From the NCBI GenBank assembly GCA_948567375.1, contig OX419758.1, forward strand, positions 41,989,473 to 42,053,472: DNA of 64,000 nucleotides. Reading direction: 5' to 3'. Position 1 is the stretch's first letter, and every line of letters begins with the position of its first letter. The translations under genes and the position numbers were made by a program. The notes under the pieces are model-generated. The model had not been told where the DNA came from and ran no database searches. It worked only from the letters and a program-made list of their open reading frames with translations. Shown piece by piece: positions 50,404 to 62,400 of this stretch. Origin of the DNA: Lunularia cruciata. Taxonomy: Eukaryota; Streptophyta; Marchantiopsida; Lunulariales; Lunulariaceae.

Positions 50404-50441
<38 letters not shown>
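50404..50441 (+). other. 38-bp fragment of the 5' end of plastid/bacterial-type 16S rRNA
   Basis: The stretch contains AGAGTTTGATCCTGGCTCAG followed without a break by GATGAACGCTGGCGG. This is the universal 5' end of 16S rRNA, with the GATCC and GGATGAA forms typical of plastids and cyanobacteria. Similarity stops after 50,441, apart from a possible short 'ttacacat' remnant. The fragment is far too short to be a gene. It is most simply a tiny plastid-DNA insertion. Confidence 0.8.
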
Positions 50442-52316
50442 TTACACATTTGGTTAGGACTTTCTAACATCTCTAGTCTTTACCTGCAGATAACTTTAAC
50501 TCTCAGCCGCTGTGCAATGAAGTCTTGAGAGAATGATGAAGGTCGGCGAAGGACTGATGAAGAACGAGAGTTTCGCAGGGAGTGGCAATTCTACGTGACA
50601 GTCTTATGCCTGAGCACGAAAAATCACACGACTGTAGAACTGATCAGGAAGGTAAATGCGCGACGTGAGGTCTGGATTCTGAGGGGCAGTCAAGAATGAC
50701 AATCCTTGACAGCTCATCCTGTGACGATCGCTATGGTCACAAGAAAAGTGATTGCATTTCCATCTGGGGTCATAACTGATGGAATTAGGACTGTCTCCTT
50801 GTGCGGAGATGCCAGCAAACTGAAACAAGAGTAGGTTAAGCGACAACACCAACTGGACCCAGTCGGAACAGTTTGGAATGGTATGCAGACTACTAACACT
50901 GGGGTGGAGACGACGTGAAATTCATGCTTCGAGTAGATCTACCTTGCAAGATCCCCAGGTCTAGGAAATGTGAAGGGTGAGAGAGTCTTATCCTACAATT
51001 CGAAGAAGGACAATTGTCGCCATGAAATTCGAAACACAATTAAATCCCACCTTTCAAGGTGGTCCAGCTACTCGATGTATTAATCTAGTTAGTGTGTTCC
51101 AGCTCTGTTCTCCATGTACTGGCATAGGAAATGTGAAGGATGAGGTAGTTTATCCTACAATTCACAAGAAAAGATAATTTCACAATTAAACTCACAAACC
51201 ACCCAAGGGATAATGTTCCACCTTCCAGTTTGTTCCAGCAACTCAATTTATACTTTAATTGATCAAAAACGGGCAGGGGATACTTCTATTGCCGAGACTA
51301 GGTAGTGAATGAACTAGGTGCACATCTACAGGTACTATGCAATCAATAGCGCTTACAGTCGCATGCATGTGTGGCCACTGCGTAGAAAAGGTTAATAGCA
51401 GCTACTTTACAACACAAATAAATTGATATCGATGAAGTTATGTTTCAACGAATACACGAAGCGGATGGTCAACGTTCATGAGCGTGGCACGACTACTGCA
51501 ATAGCTCTGATCAACTCTTCAACCCAAAACTTCAATTCATATACTACCATAGTCAACACAGCTCGTAGCACCTCTCGTACATCCGGCTCACACGGTTCAC
51601 ACCGACCCCACTAAGATATTTTCAACATTCACGTCTCCCATCTGACGATCGTTCTAATTTGTTGGCATCTTCCTGCTAAGATCGTCAAATCCCTCCACCT
51701 CCCTTAACCGGCTCTCAGACTAGAAGTTTGTGCTCCTGCAATGCGCCAAGAAAGAACGGAAGGTAGTAAACTCTCTGATCCTTTGTGCTCTACGACTACA
51801 TTCTTCGTTCATTCTCTGGCACACTAAAAGCTGCCTCTGAGGTTGACACTTCTTTTATGACCTGAACGACCATTTCTCTGACTAGTCATGACGACTGTTC
51901 ATCTATTATGATATTCAGTTTTGTAGGGAATGTACGCAGTTCCAAAATAACATTATGCTGCCAAATAGCTGCACTCAATAAGTTCCGGACGTATATACTG
52001 GCAAGGCGCAAAAATGAGGTTCATCTCAATACTCCAACATACAGATTGGTTTGACTGAGATCTACCCGCCATATCAGAAAACGTTTCTATTATGTCCATT
52101 TTTTTTATTACTCCTCCGATTCTCTGAATGAATGACAAAATTAGATTACACTTTATACAGGCAGCATAACGCTGCAAAATTGACAGCGATATGCCTTCGG
52201 GTCAGTGGTCTTTACCGCGAGAATTGATCAAAATCTGTGTAGCACGGGGGAAGTTACATGGTGAAGCCAGATTGGTACTCCTTTCCTCCGTAGAACCTCG
52301 CCAGGTGCTTCCGGTC
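50442..52316. other. Intergenic sequence with a diverged two-copy repeat
   Basis: No gene recognised. It contains the direct repeat listed separately at 50,963-51,260 and presumably the formin 3' UTR at its right end. Confidence 0.4.
50963..51260. repeat. Diverged tandem repeat, two units offset by about 163 bp
   Basis: The unit starting at 50,963 (aggaaatgtgaagggtgag) recurs at about 51,126 (aggaaatgtgaaggatgag). Both are followed by 'tatcctacaattc', 'cacaattaaa' and 'ttccagc...ctc' blocks in the same order. Confidence 0.65.
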
Positions 52317-55300
52317 TCAGGACTGAATGCGTGGTATTCTCCAGTTAAGGATCGTTTGCACTTTGTTTCTCTTCCGGCCACTATGACCGATACTGTCAAC
52401 CAACAGCTGCAACTTGAAGGACAGATGAGGCTGCTGTCTTCCCGGTCTTCGATTGACAAGACTACTTAACTGAACGCTCTCTTCTGTGAGAACAAGAATT
52501 TCCTTGCCCATCGTCTCCACCTAAAGTTAAACACATAGGGAAGCAACTGCTGAAGATCTACCCACGTGATGCAGAATTGGCCTTGCTTACCTTTTCTGCA
52601 ACATCTTTGCAGGCTTTGTCAAGGAGAATCAAGAAGTCTTTCACGACTTGGAAAATCCTCAAGGGAGGATCGTCCTTCTTAATATCCCCGTAGAAATAGA
52701 TACTCACACTCTTCACACTTTCTACCACGGAGTTTAAATCTTGCTGCACTCTCGATACATCTGTCTCGGCCCTTCTTACGAACGACATCATAGAGTCGTT
52801 GAATACATCATTAGAAAGCTCAATGTTGTCTTTCATAGTACCACCGCCCAACGCCAGGGGACCGCCTTCTGTGCTCTTGAAGTACTTGCGTAGGCTAGCC
52901 CTGCAAGTCTTCAGTCCATCCGATAGCTTCTTCATGGAGTTTGAAAGTGCATCTATGTCCAGCCCTGCCGCCCTTTTCACGTTAGTCAGCTCCGTGCCAA
53001 GTCCCATCACTACCTGCAGGCCAAGATGCTTGGCGCTAAGCTCCTTCGGTTTAGAATTACTCGCGTAACTTTGCCTCGCATACAGAACGGCGCAGATACC
53101 GGATGTTGGTGTAACGGTGGTGGGCGTTGATGCCGCGGAATTGGGACTAGTGGGACTGCTACTTCGAGGGGTTTCCTCGTTCAGCGCTCGAGCTGCACGG
53201 ACGCCCTCTGCTCGAATAATCTCTTCGATTACAAACTGGAGCAGAGAGGTTTTCTGATCTACACCCTTGATATCGGCCAGCCTAAGAAGATTCTCAAGCT
53301 TGAAAGCATGTGCATCACCCCTTAAGGTGCCCATATTCAAACGATTCCCAGTCTTTAGCACTGCCTCGAGTAATTTGACGAACGTCCGGCTACTCTTCAG
53401 CTCCTTACACGCCATCTAAACATCACCATTCCGGTAAGAAAGAAGTTCGTAATCCTCTAAATATAAGAGACACCTCATAGTTAACTAGGAACAATATTGC
53501 ATCGTGAAGAGCTGTTGTTACACATGTAAAGATTCTCTTGAGGTTATGTTAGACTATACAAACGAAGAGGATGCAGTAGTCATTTATAATGGCTTGGCCT
53601 TGCAAAAGGCAAACATCAACAGCATTCTCATGATAGTCTAAGATACAAGAGCATGAAGTTCACCTCAAGCACGGTGATAGCTTCTTCAAGTTGAAGGAGG
53701 TCGTCCTTGAAGGTGGCACGAAACAGCATAGTATTGATACGCTGAAATGCGGAGGGGATATCTAGAAGGGCTGCAATGAATCTTTCCGCAGGCCCTAACT
53801 GACTCCACTCTCCTGTGAACGCTCGTAGCTTCCTCTCTTCATCCTCTGTGAGTGTCATTTTTGACAATGCCTCCAGCACTTCGCAGCTCAAGTCTTCATC
53901 ACCTGCATTACAAACTACTTTCAGCAGGCGCTTGCTAGCTTTCTAGAATAAGTAGCAACTTTAAGCCAACTTTTTGAGAATGCCTACACTGCCTGCCTTC
54001 AACTCTAAGATCAGTTGAGGTCAGGGTTTATCCAGCTTTTTGACCCGTTTCCACCTTGATTTCAGTCGGCGCACTACCGAGATTTCTTTTGCGTTTCAGG
54101 ATTAAGGCAGCCCATTACAAATGCAATTATGTTGTTAAAAGTTTATCGGGGGGAGAGTTTACACTGGTTTGACCTTTTGACATACCACTGATTTTATACA
54201 GTACACCAGTGTTTAATAGCATACACAGCAATCTACATGAAACAAAACGTACCTTCAAGCAAGGCTTCGCAGACTTCGTCGGTAGATATTCCCAGGCCTC
54301 GGAGCTGAATAGCAATATTCTGTGCTTTGCGCGGATCGAGGATAAGGACGAGCGGGTCTTTAATTGAAGTCTTCCGGCCCTCCTGGTTCCTTGGAGCGGC
54401 TGGCAGATACTGGAAAAGAGTATCCACCGTCAAAGAGTCCAGTCTGCAAGAGGCACCTCGAGAGTTTAGATACTTTTAAGGAAGTAACCACAGTGATATC
54501 AAGGCCAAACACTTACATACGTGAAACTAACACTCGCCAAGTTGGTTGGGTTGGACTTACTCAAAGGAACCGTTTAGCAGGTTGTCCCAGACCATGGAGT
54601 GTTCGGTATTAGGCTTGACTTTATCCCAATGCAATGGTTTCAGCTTCTTATTGGTCGCATCGTCAACCCCTGCTTCCTTTCTCAGAGAACCAATTCGTGA
54701 AGCAGGTTTGGAACTACCAGGTTTCAACCCTCCATGTTGTGGCAAACGAAGTGGAGATAGACCACCCAGCCCTTTCCCTGGTGGTGGAGGTGGTGGGGGT
54801 TTACCGCCTCCTGGTGGAAGAGGAGGTGGAGGAGGTCCTCCTTTCTTAGGAGCAGGAGGAGGAGGAGGAGGAGGAGGTGGGGGTGGAGGAGGTGGAGGTG
54901 GAGGTGGAGGAGGAGGAGGAGGTGGAGGAGGTGGAGGAGGCGGCGTAGTTATTACAGATTGCTGGAGAGCTTGGGATGAGTTTGAAAGGTTAATTGTATC
55001 ACTGGATGACTTCCCGGGATGGAAGACCCCGGGAGGTGCTGAAAATTGCTGAATTGGTTTGAATGAACCCAATTCGTCATACGTAACAGCAGATGATTTT
55101 TCCAGTTGGAAAAGCCCATTTCCACCTTCATCCTCAAATGTGTTTGGCGACGAAGTATTAGATGAAGACGACTGTACATATCCGCCATTGCGTCCATTTG
55201 AGTGATGAATGTTCGAACCTGCAAGTTTCTGAGAAGCCTTCTTCGAAACTGAAGGTCTGTACTGCGGCGGGTCAGTACTAGAGGGGATAGCATCCACGGA

Positions 55301-56566
55301 AAATACAGTTGAATCTTTCTTACTATCCCCCCATTTCGAAAGCCAGGTTGTGTATAACAAAGGTCGATCATCTTTTTCCTTTCCATGCCTTCCACTGCAC
55401 TCGTCAGGACCCAGACCCTGGTTTGCATGAGCTCTCCTGTAGACTAAAAAGCAACAGATAGCGATCATCGCTGTAATCCCAAATGTGACGGGCACAGCAA
55501 CCGCTACTGCTAAGACAGCAGAAGACAGCCCCGCTCCTGAAGAAGGTGAAAGACCTGAGTCAGGAAGAGGGGTAGGTGAAGGAGATGGGGAATCAGAGGA
55601 GGACGGCGCTGGAAAACTAGCAATTCTGTTTACCAGTTTTTTATCGTATTCCCCTTGAAGAGTGAATGAATGTCCCAAAGAAGACTGGTCTTCAGAATGA
55701 TAAAGAAGGCCACGAGAAATGTCCTCTAGCACTCGTCTCTTAGCAAGCCGCCTTACGATCAGAGTTTCAATCTCACTCAGCTTCGAAACCCCATCACGTT
55801 TCTCGTAATCTGGACTTGTAAGACTCTGTTTCCCAGGAAGTAGCTGAACAGAAGTCCATCCTTCATGTTCATCCAAGCTTTCTTTGGCTCTCAGGCTGAT
55901 TGGAGTCGCTATTGCCTGTCTATACTCATTCGTGCACTTAACTCCCCGTTGTGGTGGTGTGCTTCCAATCCCCTCCAAAAGAGTTCCAGAGAGTGGTGAC
56001 GCAGATTCACCTGCCCTGTTTGCATTCTCCTCAGACACCTTAACTAGTTGCCATGACTCGAGACCGCTGCTTTTGATAAGATCAACTGTATCATCCCTTT
56101 CTAGCAAGGGAGTGCTAACATGCACCAAATCAGTAACCCTGACTTGGCTAGAGGTATCTCTAGTTAAACTCCTTCGCGAACCACTTCCTGAAGATTTCTC
56201 GCTTGCCTCTGCAAACCTTGCTGTCGGAATTTCGTAAGGCAATCGACTTTCTCTGTTGCTTGCGGATCTTTGTTGGCTTCGCTCTTGTATCTTTGCGCGC
56301 ACACCGCTATCACGTTCAGACAAGTCAGACCCATCCTGGCCAGGCCTCAAGTTTCCCCGGATATGAGGATGCAAGAGAGGAAGATTTCCTTGCAGAATTC
56401 TCTCCAGAGACGTAGTTCCTGTATTTTGTGCTGAAATCGAAGTATGAGGAACGTAGGCAGCTTGTGTCGCCCACACATCAACACAAAAAGAGCTGAAGGT
56501 TAAGAGAACCAGCAGCAAACAACAATGGAACGGCGCTGCCTTCTTCCTCTTTGCCAACGGTTCCAT
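52317..56566 (-). CDS. Class I formin (membrane-anchored, FH1-FH2), five exons
   Basis: The exons on the minus strand are 56,566-54,561, 54,443-54,253, 53,902-53,664, 53,415-52,591 and 52,520-52,317. All junctions are GT-AG and phases agree (total about 1,154 residues). An N-terminal signal peptide (core CCLLLVLLTFSSFCV, about 1-33) precedes a Ser-rich extracellular region with a short SPSPSP stretch. A membrane helix follows (about 345-373, AVAVPVTFGITAMIAICCF), then a poly-proline FH1 (about 539-600). FH2 starts at about 637 (KLKPLHWDKVKPN). FH2 hallmarks are present: MVWDNLLNGSFE, CKELKSSRTFVKLLEAVLKT, GNRLNMGTLRGDAHAF, LLRLADIKGVD. Formins nucleate and elongate actin filaments, taking profilin-actin through FH1; class I plant formins anchor this at the plasma membrane and wall. 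The last exon rests on a short 70-nt intron (52,590-52,521). Without that splice the protein ends a few residues later (VSKANSASRG), so the C-terminus is the least certain part. Confidence 0.9.
54780..54950 (-). repeat. Low-complexity poly-proline codon tract in formin FH1
   Basis: The plus strand is an almost pure GGN repeat and encodes long proline runs on the minus strand broken by 'APKKGGPPPPPLPPGG'. It forms profilin-binding sites. The long glycine frame on the plus strand is an antisense artefact. Such tracts change length easily. Confidence 0.85.
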
Positions 56567-57867
56567 GGCTGGATAATCAAGTCCAGCGCATTCTATGATA
56601 ACTTAGCATTTCCCCGTCAAAGGTGACGACTTCTTTCCCTCCTATCTACGAAACTGAAAATTTTGAGTCGGAAAAGCCGCTGGAGTAAGGTGGTTCAGAC
56701 GCAATGCACATAAATGTGCGACTGAAGAAGCAGATTATGACACCATAATTCCAGGCAATCCTGGCCGGGTCGAACAATATGGTAAGTAAATCGTCCTAGG
56801 CTTGTCCGCAAAGAGAGCCACGATCTGAAAGAATCTTCTGACCGAGGCGATCAACAAATCGTAACTGAAAACAGCTGTACGGACATTCCGCAGGACTAGA
56901 GGAACAAAAAATGATTGGGAAGCACGGGTGACAATTTGACTCCTCCAAATCGCAAGAAGAATCGAGAATGAGAGCTGCCTCTTGACATTCACCTCACGTC
57001 CCTGAGTTTTCCAGCACCACTCATTAGTGACAAAGAGGGTAAAAATTTTCCCCTCTGGCTTCGTCTACTTGAGTCCCTCCTGGCGAAAACTTCGGATCCA
57101 GTTCGTGCACTTATTCCACACAGAGCCGAGGGCCACAAAAGTCTCCTCGAAATCGCAACTGGAGTGATCTGCAGAAGACGGAGAAATCACGCGCGAAATA
57201 GAAGTCAAGTATATCTAACCTGAAGGAGAGTATATGGAGCTGAAGTGAATCAAACGCAAAAGGAAACGAACGAGTAAAATCTGGTCTCCGCCACAAAGGA
57301 AACAACTCCTCGTGGCGAGGGATATGGACAGATGTGGCAGAGCCGAAGCAAGCACGACTGTGGACGAAAGTGAGGAAGGAGACACCCAAAGGCAGCAAGG
57401 GAGAAAAGACAGCTGATCAAAGAGAGAGGACAAGCAGACCAGAGACAGAGAGTTTCTCCTTTCAACAGAGTAACAGTAAAATATGCACCGCGTCAGGGCA
57501 GGCAGGCAGGCAGAACCGCAGCCGCTGTGGACACATGGTCAACAGCAAACAAAACTACATTACTAGCCGAAAAAACAGATCGTTCCTTCTTCTTCTTCTT
57601 TCTTCCTTCCGATTGCACTGCTGAGAGCGGAACAAAGAAAGAGTGGCATGGGTGACGACCTTCTCTATTCTGTTCACATCTGCTCCCTCTTACTTCCTCC
57701 TCACAGCATTCACGCCTATCCCACCCAACCCGACTGCACTCGCTTTCCTGCTGTTGTTGGCTCATCCTGCTGACCGTCGCCATACCCCTCCTCTCTCTCC
57801 TTCTGAACCAAAGCAAACCAGCGCCTACAGGTACCCGTCGGGAAGACCTCACTGGTGGTGTGAGTAC
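56567..57867 (-). promoter_or_regulatory. Formin upstream region (5' UTR and promoter side)
   Basis: No separate gene is recognised. The minus strand is CT-rich at 57,450-57,418, which is common near plant transcription starts, but no start site can be fixed. Overlapping frames on both strands at 57.5-58.0 kb have no family motif. Confidence 0.35.
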
Positions 57868-58049
57868 TCCGGGCAGATTTGGCGAACTTCCGTTTTCGGG
57901 AAATTGTCTCTCGGAGAATATGCCCTCACTAGAATTCTTAGGACTCTGCATAAAACGTTCCGGGCAGATTTGGCGAACTTCCGGTTTCGGGAAATTATCT
58001 CTCGGAGAATATGCCTTCACTAAAATTCTTAGGACTCTGCATAAAACGT
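57868..58049. repeat. 91-bp tandem repeat, two copies
   Basis: The units 57,868-57,958 and 57,959-58,049 are nearly identical (tccgggcagatttggcgaac at the start, ataaaacgt at the end), with a handful of substitutions. It lies about 1.3 kb upstream of the formin start codon. Confidence 0.9.
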
Positions 58050-58524
58050 CGAAAAGAACCCCGAGATGTGGCGAAACTTGTAGACTGACCGTTACCTCTA
58101 GATCCCCGGGGAAGAATTACAGTTTCCCGATAAACCTTTCCCGACCACAGCCCTTCCTAGACCCGGACCCCCGGCTTTTATGCCCCAGCTGCGATGGTTC
58201 TCCTCCGCTAATGGATTTCTCGAATCTCCAATTATGTCATCCGTCCAGCTCGAAGTCTCGACGGATTAGAACTTAGAGGATTCCATATAACACTCTTATC
58301 TTAGAGTTTTGTCCTTCAACTTCAAGCACATCATTAGCACACCCGTCCACCGTGGACTCTCAAAACGTTCCGTTCCAGACGCTGCGGCGAGTTCGCCGTG
58401 GTCAGAAACCTGACACGGTGTTAGAGTTATCTGTCTCCACTCCAATGCGGGTGCTACCGTAACTCAAGGAGAAACCGCCTCAAGATTCAACACAAACTTA
58501 AGTATCCATATATTCTTGCACATA
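58050..58524. other. Intergenic sequence between tandem repeat and R2-like cluster
   Basis: No gene recognised. Confidence 0.4.
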
Positions 58525-58538
58525 TTAATTCATATATT

Positions 58539-59205
58539 GATGGCATTAGAGACATAGTGTTTGCAAGGGTGGGAGAGAGAAGGTATACTTGATTTGGAGG
58601 AAATATGCTTTGTACATGACACATGTCCGTGCAGATTTATATTTGGTCCAAGATGATCCGGTGATAGTTGTAGATATCGTGGTTATTGACTTTATGCGTG
58701 ATACAAGTTCGGAGAGAGTAATTACCCATCTCCCTGGATGGGCGGCGACTGCAGCAGCAGGTCGCAAGGTTTCCAAGTATAGGGGTATGTAACGAGGTCA
58801 CATTTTTGTTCCTCTAGCCTTTGAGTTATATGGAGCGATGGATATAGCATTTGACACATTTGTTAGTGAGTGCACGAGAGCTTATCATATTAGGCGTCAG
58901 GGGTATCGCTTTCATTCTCATACTTTGTAGCATGTTTTAGACAATATGTGTCCATTGCTCTACAGAGTGCAGTGGTTGGTGCAATCCATAGGAGAGCAAT
59001 CGCATTAGGTGATATTTCTCTGGATGCTCCAATTATGTGTAGACCGTACGATTTGCATAGCTCGGATATCTTAGGTGCGGTAGGGTAGATTTCTCATATA
59101 GACTCTGTTGGGGCTTAGCCCCATGTTACCTTTTTTATCTCTCCCTTGTAAGGCTTGATGGGGTCTTCCAATCCTTTGTTTTTTAGACGTGGTGGCCTTT
59201 TACTC
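58539..59205 (+). mobile_element. 5'-truncated R2-like non-LTR copy with 14-bp target duplication
   Basis: The 667-bp insertion runs from within the CCHC/endonuclease region (gatggcattagagacatag) to the 3' end (ggtggccttttactc). It is flanked by exact direct repeats ttaattcatatatt at 58,525-58,538 and 59,206-59,219. It encodes pieces of the endonuclease (ADLYLVQDDPVIVVDIVVID, then AATAAAGRKVSKYRGM) with stops. Loss of the 5' end with retention of the 3' end is the expected product of target-primed reverse transcription. There is no poly(A) tail. Confidence 0.85.
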
Positions 59206-59231
59206 TTAATTCATATATTTAGCACATACAT

Positions 59232-59340
59232 ACTCTATTGGGGCCTAGCCCCATTTTACCTTTTCGTCTCTCTTGTAAGGCTTGATGGGGTCTTCCCATC
59301 CTTCGTGTTCTCTACGCGGTCGCCTTTCCCGTATTTAGCA
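59232..59340 (+). mobile_element. Older R2-like 3' tail next to the truncated copy
   Basis: It contains 'ctctattggggcctagcccc', 'gtctctcttgtaaggcttg', 'atggggtcttcccatcctt' and 'acgcggtcgccttt', a complete tail in the same orientation. The younger copy at 58,539-59,205 was inserted 12 bp upstream of it. Confidence 0.75.
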
Positions 59341-59470
59341 CCTCGTTACAGGTAAAGTTACAAAGTTACAAATGTCTATGAGAGGATTATAGGTCCAAAA
59401 TCTTAGCACTGTAACAGTCTACCTCTCTATGCATTTTGAAATTTGGTTTAGTTTATTCTTGGAGAGCCAA
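59341..59470. other. Spacer between oppositely oriented R2-like copies
   Basis: About 130 bp separate the plus-strand tail and the minus-strand near-complete element. No feature seen. Confidence 0.5.
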
Positions 59471-59474
59471 CCGG

Positions 59475-62400
59475 AAAAAAGGCGACCGCGTAGGAAAAAT
59501 GAAGGATGGGAAGACCCCATCAAGCCGTACAAGGGAGAGACAAAAAAGGTAACATGGGGCTAAGCCCCAATAGAGTCTGTATGAGAAATCTGCCCTACCG
59601 CACCTAAGATATCCGAGCTATGCAAGTCGTACGGTCTACACACAACTGGAGCATCCGAAGAAACATCACCTAATGTGATTGCTCTCCTATGGATTGCACC
59701 AGCCACTGCCCTCTGTAGAGCAATGGATACACGCTGTCTAAAGTAAGCTACAAAGTATGAGAGTGAGAGTGGTACCCCCTGCCGCCTAACATGATAAGCT
59801 CTCGCGCACTCCCTGACAAATGTGTCAAATGCCGTGTCCATCGCTCCATATAACTCCAAGGCTAGAGGAACAAAGAGGTGACCTCGCTGCATGCCCCTGT
59901 ACTTGGAGACCTTGCGACCTGCTGCTGCACTCGCCGCCCATCCAGGGGGATGGGTAATCACTCCCTCCGAAACTGTATCTCGCGTAGGGTCCGTCACCAC
60001 GACATCCGCTACTGTCACCTGATCATCTCGGACCAAGTATAAGTCTGCCCTGACACGTGTCGTCTGCAACGCATACGAACGCTCCCTCCAAGCCAAGTAT
60101 CCACTCTCTTGTGCCATAGCAAACACTATGTCTCTAATGGCATCATGGGTAGCTATCCTCTGTCCTCTAAAAGGACATCGTGTCATGTGGACCGCCGCTG
60201 CATCTAATGTAGAACCACACTCACAAGTGAGTAGTGAAGATGCAGATGGGTGGACCAAACCTAGGCGAAACCTCATCGCTGTAGAGAAAGTAGCCGGTGT
60301 GAGTCGGAAAGCCCTAATGCATGGTCGAGCTAGGATCCATGAGCCTGCACCCTTGCCGGAGCAAGAGCGTAGACGTGCTCTAGTAGCCTGAGGAATGGAC
60401 GAGTCAACTAAGAGAGAATGTAGCGTATGCTCACACTGTCGCTCCATCAAGGAAGACTGTAGACCTCTAGTCCAATCTGACGATAGTGAAGCAAACGGTG
60501 GAAAACCCTCTCATGCTCGTGGAGATAGACTATCTCTCGTCTGCCGCAATAACACCTGGAGAGAAAAGGATCCTCCCTCCACCTCTGTCACATAAGTCTC
60601 CAAAACCGGCCTATCAGCAACCACAAAACGAGATGCAAGTAGGGGTGCCGAGAGAGCCCAACTACCCAAAAACGCTATAGGTGCCATCTCCTCCATAGAA
60701 AGCAAGCCAACCCCACCACATGAGATCGGTAGAGCCGTCTGTCTACGTGCCAAATCCCCTGTCACACACTCAAAAGTCCCTGGTCCAATAATATCACCAA
60801 AGACTCCCATAATCCTCCTATCAAATGCTCTCAGACGTGATAGGAAGGACGATGAGGGGGGAACTGTACGGATGAGGTAGGATGGTCGACGAGCAATACT
60901 GGAAGAGAGTATACCAAATGCCACCTGCGGATCTCCTAGTAATGGAAGGTCATCCACATGGAGAACATCCTCTGCAAGAGCAGCGTCCAAGAAGCGTGTG
61001 ACAAAATCCTCCGATCCTACTGGCACTCCAAGAACACGAAGTCCCTCTGTGGATGTGATACACCCCTCTGAAAGCTCAAGGTGGGGAGGGATACCTAAAG
61101 GGGACCATGCCCTACACTTTGACACCTTGACTCTCAAGCCTACTAGATGTAGCTCGGTAGTCAAGTAGTCAAAGGCCTGCCTAATCTGATCTACAGGGCC
61201 TACGATGTGTGTATCATCTGCCAAGGATGGAAATACACAACCTGGCATGGCCAAAGTAGTAGACAGGAGAGCTCTAAAGTGAGCCATGGCAAATAAGGAC
61301 CCCCCAAAGGATCTCCCTGACGTGTACCAACAGCTGACTCCAAGACGGTGACTCCCTCCTGTGAACCACCATGCTGGTAGTAAAGGGAAGCAAGAGAGCC
61401 ATAAAAAGACCGCACAAAAGGAATGAGACTCGCCAAGGATCCACCAGCCTCCCTAAGCTCTCTAAAGATGGATGCACGTGAGATGCTATTAAAAGCGTTC
61501 TCAACGTCCACCTGTAGGACGACCCACTCCGGATGGATATCTAGGAGTGCTCTAATGCCTAGAGATATAGCCTCACATCCTCCAGGTGTAGCTACTCCAA
61601 ACTGATGTGGACTAAGGTGCTGTCGAAAGTGAGAACGATGCTGAAGGACAATAGTACGACTGACCAAACGCAAAAAGATCTCTCCAATAGCAATCGGTCT
61701 AATGCCTCTCGTGTCCTTCTCGATCGCGAGAAGTTGACTAGCACCTAAGACCAGACTAACAGACATAGGAATATCTCCTCTCACTACTGCTGCAGCCACC
61801 TGAAACAACTCGGTAAAACCACTAGAAGGATCATCTGCCTGGAAGCAATCTCTAAGGTGCTCATAAACCATCCATGACAAGCCTCTTGAGGAAAGGCGAG
61901 GGGCAGTGCACAATGCTTGTGCAAATAGCGACCTATCAAGACATAAAGGCTGCTTAGGCTGATAATCTAAGACCTCTAGTGGTAGTCCTTCTATTGCTAT
62001 AGGATGCAATGAGGGTAGGGAAGAGATGGTCTCATCAGTAGGACTCGCTATAGACAGAGGGTGTAGCGCTCGTGCTGCTCTACTAAACTCTCCCGCCTGA
62101 CCCAATGTCCTACATCGTCGTAATCGAGTGGAATCTATGGTATCCTGTGGCGATGTCTGTCTCCTAAATCGTGTAGCCCTAACAGACTCCTCCTGAAGGG
62201 CTGCCCAATCCCCCGCTCGGAATCGACGAAATCTAGCCGCCACCTCTCTATGCCCCGCACGTCCCCCTCTAGCATAACGAAGACACCATCGAGGGAGTAG
62301 GAGGAATAGGAACCACGCTAACTCGTCCAAGGGATCACGTGCCAAACGATCCAATGGTAGGCGAAAAGCCTGTCTAGCCTCATCATGGAGTGTGCGGGGT

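Noticed and set aside
50404..50441. A 16S rRNA gene
   Set aside because: Only the first 38 bp match; the rest of the roughly 1.5-kb gene is absent.
54546..55052. Plus-strand frame of 168 codons rich in glycine
   Set aside because: It is antisense to the formin FH1 proline tract; GGN repeats keep that frame open. There is no independent motif.
49057..56566. MZT1 and formin as a functional cytoskeletal cluster
   Set aside because: They are convergent, 3 kb apart, and act on different filaments; plant gene neighbours are usually unrelated, and nothing here shows co-regulation.
57493..58023. Overlapping frames of 175 (minus) and 126 (plus) codons upstream of formin
   Set aside because: Both include the 91-bp tandem repeat and low-complexity sequence, neither has a family motif, and they overlap each other antisense.
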